From Phialocephala subalpina (taxonomy: Eukaryota > Ascomycota > Leotiomycetes > Helotiales > Mollisiaceae): 64,000 bases of DNA. The stretch covers positions 1 through 64,000 of the forward strand of contig FJOG01000037.1 of assembly GCA_900073065.1 (NCBI GenBank), given 5' to 3'. Below are positions 58,201-64,000 of the stretch, one piece after another; position 1 is the stretch's first letter, and each line of letters begins with the position of its first letter. Both the position numbers and the translations under genes were made by a program. The notes below the pieces were generated by a model that had not been told where the DNA came from, made no database searches, and saw nothing but the letters and a program-made list of their open reading frames with translations.

Positions 58201-59406
58201 TCTTCTCCCAATCCTGCCATTTGGTCGTGTCTTGTATCCATCGTTCGGCAGTCATCCCCGAGAGGAAGCACACGTATTTCGCCTGAAATGTAAGTATCAT
58301 CTCATACACCGCTTTAATGTCGCTTCGGTACGTTTCGTGTTCGGGTCTGGAGGCGCGTTGAGCCTTCTTTCCCTCAGACGGCAATTCATACCGCCTGTAG
58401 TAAATGGCTTCTCTAAGCGAACACTCGCCGATAATACCGGCAATTGTGTCCAGTCCCTTAAGACGAGATGCCTCCTGATGAGACGGGTTAAGCAGTAGCT
58501 ATAGAGTCAGTTCATTAGCACCGCGGACACAGTGTTGATTTCGTCATGACTTACCGGAAGTAGCAGGCACACGCCAGCCCAGACAATGGATGCCGGAGGG
58601 GAAGACGACACAGCATCGCCGACATAATCTTTCGCCCACGTAGTAATGCTTACCACGGGCCCTATCAGATCTCTCACGGCAAATTCATGGCCGCCGATCA
58701 ATGGGATCTTCCATTGTCCAGACTCGATCTCATTGCGACGGCCCTCGGCAAGCTTCTGCATCTGGTCTCGTCGCTGGCCTGTCTCAGTCGGCATTTGACC
58801 ACCCCCAGACGCATCTTTCAACATCTGCTCGTAGTCTTTCACCAATCTGTTGGGAAGCTTGCGGTAAGCCTCGTCCCACAGGTCAGATATCGGAGGTAGG
58901 TCAAGTTTCTCCTCTATCAGTTGCGGAAGTGGTCAGGGCAAAATATATGGTATTGATATCAAATCTGTCTGTCTAGCTAAGTGGAAATGTCTGCTTGATA
59001 TAGTGCTCTTGCTGGAACATCGGACTTAGGCCAAACCGCCTAGTGAAACGATGCGTAACTAATGATGCGGCTTCATGCCAACATGCTACAATTTCCCCAT
59101 CGCATTGAGACCATCATCACAGATTACGAGTCCTCAACTGACATCCTCCTTAGACTCCGTGGGACCAACGGCTGATTGTCCAGAAGTAATCGCCTTAGAT
59201 GCATTGACAAGCCGAGGTTGAGGGTCAGTAGGTGCTTCGATATCCATAGGGTTTGACGAAGACCCAGGCTTCATGTTGTTGGCCGACTCAATTGGCGGGT
59301 CAGGAGGATCGGGTGGCGATTTGCCTAGTTTCTGTCTTCCGCCAGTCACTTTGTCCCTTAATTTGCTGAAAAACCCGCGCTTTGGATGTTCTGCCTGGTT
59401 CCCCAT
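55224..59406 (-). CDS. NLR-like NACHT_N-NACHT-ankyrin protein
   Basis: Exons: 59406-59139 (end uncertain), 58913-58555, 58498-57835, 57777-57753, 57700-57068, 57000-55224; the model sums to 1241 aa. A Pro/Ser-rich start (MGNQAEHPKRGFF) is followed by a NACHT_N (NWD N-terminal) domain: SDLWDEAYRKLPNRL, SIVWAGVCLLLP|LLLNPS, FQAKYVCFLSG. The P-loop LWLRGKAGSGKSVLS forms only after removing a 57-bp intron (57834-57778; GTATGC donor, TGCTAAT branch); read straight through, a TAA appears. Walker B is LIIDGLDECP (about residue 532). A winged-helix-like region (PSDLYNTYDIAFLRI, ALTWIAFSPEPFTVAQLAE) and two or more ankyrin-like repeats (IIHAAVALGDQNGLEHVLSLGADV, NALQCAVAIGNVKAVEILL) follow. Fungal NLRs act in heterokaryon incompatibility and other non-self responses; this one's trigger is unknown. 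Lies between two AT-rich blocks. Confidence 0.88.
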
Positions 59407-59639
59407 CTTGGTGGCCGATTTGACGTTGAGTGGTTAAGTTCGGACGGAAAGCGATTGACCGATGCGATGATCTTTCAGCTGTGAGTTCGTGGGTCAGATT
59501 GTGCTTTTGCGGCCTTAGGCACTAATTACTTACCTAGTGTAAAAGGTGTATATGTGTGGCGTCGCGATGTCCTACAGCGAGAGGGCGGGCGCTACGCGAG
59601 GGCCAGCACGTAGAATATAATGTAATATGGACGCAATAG

Positions 59640-61830
59640 TGGCCGGCGCGCGCTTGCTTAGAAGTATGCGTATATATATACTAAATTAAAAAGTATAATT
59701 TTTTAATAGATATTTATTATAAGGATTAATATAAACTTTTTCTAATATAAAAAAAATTATATAAAAAATAAAATTAAAAATAAAATAATTAATTTTTTTT
59801 AAATTTCGATAAAATTATTAAATATAATTCTTCGAAATATATTAATAAATAATATTGAATATTCTTAATAATAAAATTAATTATAATTTATATTTATAAA
59901 TAATATTTTTAATTTATAATTATTTTTATATTTAAAGATTTATATATTATAATATATAATAATTATATTATATATATTATTTCGTAGACCTCGTAAAAAC
60001 ACTTTTATAAAAAGTTATAAAATCTTCGATTTTATTAATTAATTAATATTTTAAATTTCAAATTATAAATTTTTAATTTGAAATTATTAGAAAATATAAA
60101 AATAATAAATTTAAAAAAAAATAATTTACGATAAAATAAAGTTTTTCTAGTGTAATAATTTGCTTTAAAGTTTTAAAAGTTTTATTTATTATAATTAATT
60201 TAAATATTAAAAAGAAATCCTTTTAAATTTCTTTTAAAAATTATAAAATAAAATTTTAATATTCTAATATTTAATTATTTAAAAAGTTTTATAATTATAA
60301 TTTATAACGCGCGATTATTTATTAATTAATAATATAATAATAAATTAATAAATTAATAAATTAATTTGAAATTTAAAATATAAATATTAAAATATTTAAG
60401 AAAAAATTTAAATTAATAATTAAAGAATAATATAATTATAAATAAAAAGATTTTAATATTCTTTAGTAATTATTTTCTTTTATATTATATAAAAAGGAAA
60501 GTTTTAATAAATTAATTAAAAAATTATATTTAGTATTTTTATCGAAATTTAAAAAATTTTATTATTCTTTCTTTAATTTTAATTTTTTATATAATTCCTT
60601 TTTTAAAAGTTTATATTAACTTTTATAATAAATAATTAATAATATAAGTAATTCGTTAATTTTTTAAATAATATTTTTTTTTAATAATATATTTATTTAT
60701 TATAATTAATTTTATAAAAAATTATTTATTAAAAAGAAAATAAATTAATAATTAAAAAGATTTTATTTAAAATATTTTTTATTATAAAAATAATATAATA
60801 ATAATAATTTTTATATTAAATTAAAAGATTTTTATAAATTAACTTTTTATTATAATCGAAAATAATTAAATATTTAATATTATTATTTTAGAATAATTAT
60901 AAAAGAGATTTATTTTTTAAATAATTTTATATAATTTATTAAAAGTTTAATTATTTAATTTATTAATATTCGTTTTTGAAAATAAATATATCGAAAAAAT
61001 TTTAAATTTCTTTTTTAAATTAATTTAATATTTCTAAAAAAGAATTCTTAATTTATTATTTATAAAATATAAAATAAAAAGAAATAATAATAAATTAAAT
61101 TAATATTAAATTAATTTCTATTTTTTTATTAGAAATATAAAAGGCTTTTATATATAAAATAATAATTTAAAAATAATAATTATATAATCCTTATAAAACT
61201 TCCTACTTTATATATAAATTTACGCGAGCTTTATATAAATTATAAAAGTTATATAACTTTAGATAATAATTATAAATTAATTAATCAAAGGTTATATTAA
61301 TAAAATATTTAATTTTATACGTAATATTATTGAAAAATTTAAATAAATAATTTAATAATAATTAATATTAAAGCAAAATAATAAATCTTTAATAAATTAA
61401 TAATTATTTAATCGAATAAACTTTAAAAATTTCCAAAAAAATTTAATATTTAATTAGTATTTAAATAAAAGTTTTAAAGGTAAAAATATAAGAAAATTAA
61501 TTTATGAATATTTTAATATAAAAAATACTTTTTAAAAATTATAAAAAGTTTAAATGAAAAGTATTTTATTATTATTTAATATAAATATTAAATTTAATAA
61601 TTAAAAATTAAAATATAATAATTAAATTCTAAGAAATAATATAAAATATAAATTTATAAAATTAAAATAAATTTTTTAATATATTTATATATAATAAATA
61701 TATATTATTTTATATAAAGATAAAAGAATAAAAAGTTATAATAAGAAATAAGCGAAGTAATAAATATAAAAAATAATCGAGATATTAGAAAAAGGAAAAG
61801 AAAAACCTTATAATCCACTGATCTTTCCGA
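59640..61830. repeat. AT-rich, gene-empty RIP-like block
   Basis: About 2.2 kb of almost pure A/T, with sharp edges against normal DNA on the left (near the GGCCGGCGCGCGC at 59640-59653) and a softer edge on the right. No open frames or recognisable repeat ends. Consistent with a heavily RIP-mutated transposon. Confidence 0.75.
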
Positions 61831-62351
61831 AGTTATATTAAATCTTAGGAGCTAATTACGTTCTGAAAATAGTTGGAACGATCAGTTTTTAATATCTTAT
61901 GTGGGAAAAAGTAAGATGAAAATTCTCATAAAGCCTTTTAATTATTTCAGCCCCAAATGATTATCCTTTCACATCAAGTAGTAGGTTGCTCACAGCTACC
62001 AAGTTCTTCATATGCCATATAATACCTCCAGCAGGATCGCTCTCCCATATATTATATATTATTCAACCCGTTATTGTTTGAAAGAGGAGGATGTCCAGCG
62101 ATATCGATAGCGTATCTCCAAAAGCTGATACTACTTGATGATTCCAAGACCTTCCATCAACCAATGTGCATATTCAAAGACTGATATTTTTACCACTTCA
62201 CTCCATCATCAAGTCCCTGATCAAGTACGAGGAAAAGGTGTGTTGACTTGGCTGGGAAAATTTGTGTCACGTGGTGCTTGATGAATTCGGTTTCTTCCCT
62301 CAAGAGCATCTTCAACCTTGACTGCTTTCATGAAAGAAGAATCTTCATTCT
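61831..62351. other. Intergenic, no supported gene
   Basis: Transition from AT-rich to normal DNA. A short minus frame (62415-62221) overlaps the 3' end of the secreted-protein gene but is out of its spliced frame, so it is probably 3' untranslated DNA. Nothing else is seen. Confidence 0.4.
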
Positions 62352-63203
62352 CTAAGGATATATAGTATACGTCTCCGTTACAGTTGTGCTCTACAATACA
62401 GTCAGCATCCGTCACGTAGATTCCACGGAAGAAAACTCACCTTCGTAACTTTGTACGAAGTCATCGTCGTTGTCTCTGAGATCACAATCGATGCTCCCGC
62501 AGATGTGATAATACACGAGCACCCTGGATCAAGTCTCCCATAAAAGTACCACGCCGTAAGATAATCAGGGACCGTGAAGTCCTTCTTCTCAAGTTCCACT
62601 CTTACGAGGTTCGCCGATGGTGGTTTGGTCGGAGCCGGCGTAGTGAATTTGGGTTTTGTTGCTGAAGTCGTAGACATTGGCATGTTCATGGTTTTACATT
62701 TCCGTTAGTTTCTGTGAGTTTGAGGGCTTTCTGACTGCTTACGAAGTTGTGGTTGGCGTGAACATTACGAGGCTGTAAGCTGTGATGGTCGATATCGTTG
62801 TTGCTCCTGTTGCATTGACGATTGAGAGTGCAGTAACCAGTGGTCTCAGAAATTCGGAGCAGAAAGATGTTGCATTCAGTACAACTGATGGAGGGCTGTC
62901 AAGTGTCAGACTACTTGAATTTGCGATTTCTCTATATGCTGAGGTATAAGATCTCACGGGTTTAGGATACTGCTGGCGACTGCATACCACTCTCCAGTGG
63001 CACAAGCTATGTTGGATCAGTTGTACATCTCTCCATGTGGGCTGCAATTTCATACCAGTATCAGTCTTCCAAGGACCGGGAGTACACCAGGCACATCCTG
63101 AACTGATGACTGTGGGTGTCGGAACAACGTCCTTGGCGGTGGGGAAAGCACCGATTGAGTTCCATATACACGCAAGTGCTACAAAACCGGGAAAGGACCT
63201 CAT
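62352..63203 (-). CDS. Small secreted protein of unknown function
   Basis: Starts at 63203 with signal peptide MRSFPGFVALACIWNSIGAF. Exons: 63203-63056, 63006-62958, 62910-62743, then about 62689-62453 and about 62402-62352. Introns of 49, 47 and 51 bp fit well (GTATGA, GTGAGA and GTGAGT donors); the third junction (around 62742-62650) does not resolve cleanly in frame, so one splice or one base is uncertain. The protein has SSGCAWCTPGPW, NATSFCSEFL, Ser/Thr-rich spacers, and YLTAWYFYGRLDPGCSC before a TETYTIYP end. The FCSEFL...CSC layout is a common pattern of ascomycete secreted proteins (Cys-rich cap plus Thr-rich tail). No enzyme motif; an extracellular or wall-associated role is inferred. 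Confidence 0.6.
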
Positions 63204-63748
63204 GGTAGAATAAGAAGCGACGAGGAGCAGCAAAAACCAAGACAAGACCAAAAGTAAAGTACGGCGGGAATCCTTACCACATGTATGCAAAATTGGATGA
63301 ATGGAAGATCAAGTGGTCAAGCTTCTCCCATCGACTAGTATGCCAGAATGGCAACTTCAATCTAAACAGATTTGCATAATGGTTCTCTCGAAAGCTTATT
63401 CGCCAACTATGGCTGAATTCGGAAGCGAGAAGGTCGGCAGAGGGCTGATTTCTGTGAGGCCAATCACCACCTGGATGAGTTTAGCCTGCGTTGACGAACA
63501 CATTCCAAGTGGGGGGTTCAAATTCACGTGTCCCAATCCCACCTACCTGTCAACGAATCGACTAAGGCATATCTCCATACTTGAAATTCGTTTCTCAATG
63601 GAAAAGTCTCCTTCCGGCGCGTCCTAAAGACAGACCGAATCGTTCAACACAAGTTGGCACGTGACGAGCTCCTCATTGTCCCAAGTTCTTCCGGGTATCA
63701 GCTCCCCTCTTCCACTCAACACTTCCTACAATCCCCCCCAATCCCAGC
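63204..63748. other. Intergenic, no supported gene
   Basis: A 108-codon plus frame (63301-63627) has no domain. The stretch likely holds the promoter of the minus-strand secreted-protein gene and the 3' flank of the next minus-strand gene, and little else. Confidence 0.4.
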
Positions 63749-64000
63749 TCATGCCTGATAAGATGGCGGCTCAACAGCATACTGTGGAGGCCTGGCCTCT
63801 CCGACTTCCTCCCCATTCGCAAGTCTCTCAAATGCAGCAGCCCTCACCCGCTGCAATTCCTCCCTCTTCGTATCCAACACGGACTTCGCCCGGTCCACCT
63901 CGGTCTGAGCATCCCTTACCCTCACATCCTCCGCCGCAACCTCCTTCTGAAGATTCGCCTGCGCAAGCGTCAACTGCCTCATCGAATCCGAAATCCTATC
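63749..64000 (-). CDS. C-terminal end of a coiled-coil protein, truncated by window
   Basis: Open from the right window edge (DRISDSMRQLTLAQANLQ) through a heptad-patterned, Glu/Arg/Ala-rich coiled coil (VRVRDAQTEVDRAKSVLDTKREELQRVRAAAFERLANGEEV). It closes with a short Pro/Tyr-rich end (PPQYAVEPPSYQA) containing two PPxY-like motifs that could bind WW domains. The upstream part lies outside the window. High-GC codon use and clean reading suggest a real, expressed gene. Confidence 0.65.
   Translation of the reverse strand, partial: DRISDSMRQLTLAQANLQKEVAAEDVRVRDAQTEVDRAKSVLDTKREELQRVRAAAFERLANGEEVGEARPPQYAVEPPSYQA

Noticed and set aside
1..64000. tRNA, rRNA or other structured RNA genes
   Set aside because: No convincing B-box (GGTTCRANTCC) with matching A-box or rRNA core sequence was seen on reading; a tRNAscan or Infernal run would be needed to exclude them.

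Overview
The window looks like nuclear DNA of a filamentous ascomycete (Pezizomycotina), most likely a plant-associated member of the Leotiomycetes; the class is inferred from protein style, not proven. The reasons are short spliceosomal introns (46-71 bp, GTATGN/GTAAGT donors, CTAAC/CTGAC branch sites), fungal-only families (pectin lyase, GH5 endoglucanase, DUF7703, Kch1, NACHT_N/NACHT/ankyrin proteins, a serine/threonine-rich GPI protein) and a bipartite landscape. Gene-bearing DNA of normal composition alternates with very AT-rich, gene-empty blocks and with transposon or helicase relics that look mutated by RIP (repeat-induced point mutation).

Layout. 1-6440 (minus): a decayed giant RecQ-type helicase of the telomere-linked class with an OrsD-like (DUF3505) zinc domain, running off the left edge. 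8394-9136 (plus): a zinc-finger gene or relic. 10973-11929 (minus): an intact DUF7703 membrane protein. 14525-15896 (minus): an intact five-exon pectin lyase, with a 314-bp hAT-like MITE in its upstream region (16052-16365, 8-bp target duplication). 16766-21796 (minus): a run of broken hypothetical genes, one coiled-coil-rich. 23048-25284 (minus): a CorA-like membrane protein. 26542-27851 (minus): an unrecognised protein with a helical N-terminus and four membrane segments. 29592-31039 (plus): a secreted GH5 endoglucanase. 32050-33115 (minus): a PhyH-type dioxygenase with a one-base frameshift. 36921-37966 (plus): a GPI-anchored wall protein. 39454-39900: a second terminal-inverted-repeat element. 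40724-42444 (plus): an MFS transporter with one extra G. 43985-44760 (plus): a decayed HAD phosphatase. 48352-49600 (plus): a Kch1-type K+ transporter. 51560-55220: an AT-rich block with a 566-base assembly gap and a large foldback element. 55224-59406 (minus): an apparently intact NLR-type NACHT-ankyrin protein. 59640-61830: a second AT-rich block. 62352-63203 (minus): a small secreted protein. 63749-64000 (minus): the end of a coiled-coil protein.

How it fits together. There is no operon-like unit or obvious secondary-metabolite cluster. The recognisable genes share a theme of the cell surface and plant contact: pectin lyase and endoglucanase attack plant wall polymers, the GPI and small secreted proteins act at the wall or outside, the MFS, Kch1, CorA-like and DUF7703 proteins sit in membranes, and the NLR-like protein belongs to a class linked to non-self recognition in fungi. 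Single-base lesions in otherwise clean genes (MFS, PhyH), nonsense or shifted relics, MITEs and AT-rich blocks mark this as a fast-evolving accessory region.

Exon structures were built by hand from splice signals and reading-frame arithmetic. Where exon lengths sum to a whole number of codons (pectin lyase 385 aa, GH5 407 aa, GPI protein 314 aa, Kch1 378 aa, 26542-27851 gene 401 aa) the model is strong. Families were recognised from memory of conserved motifs, without database searches.
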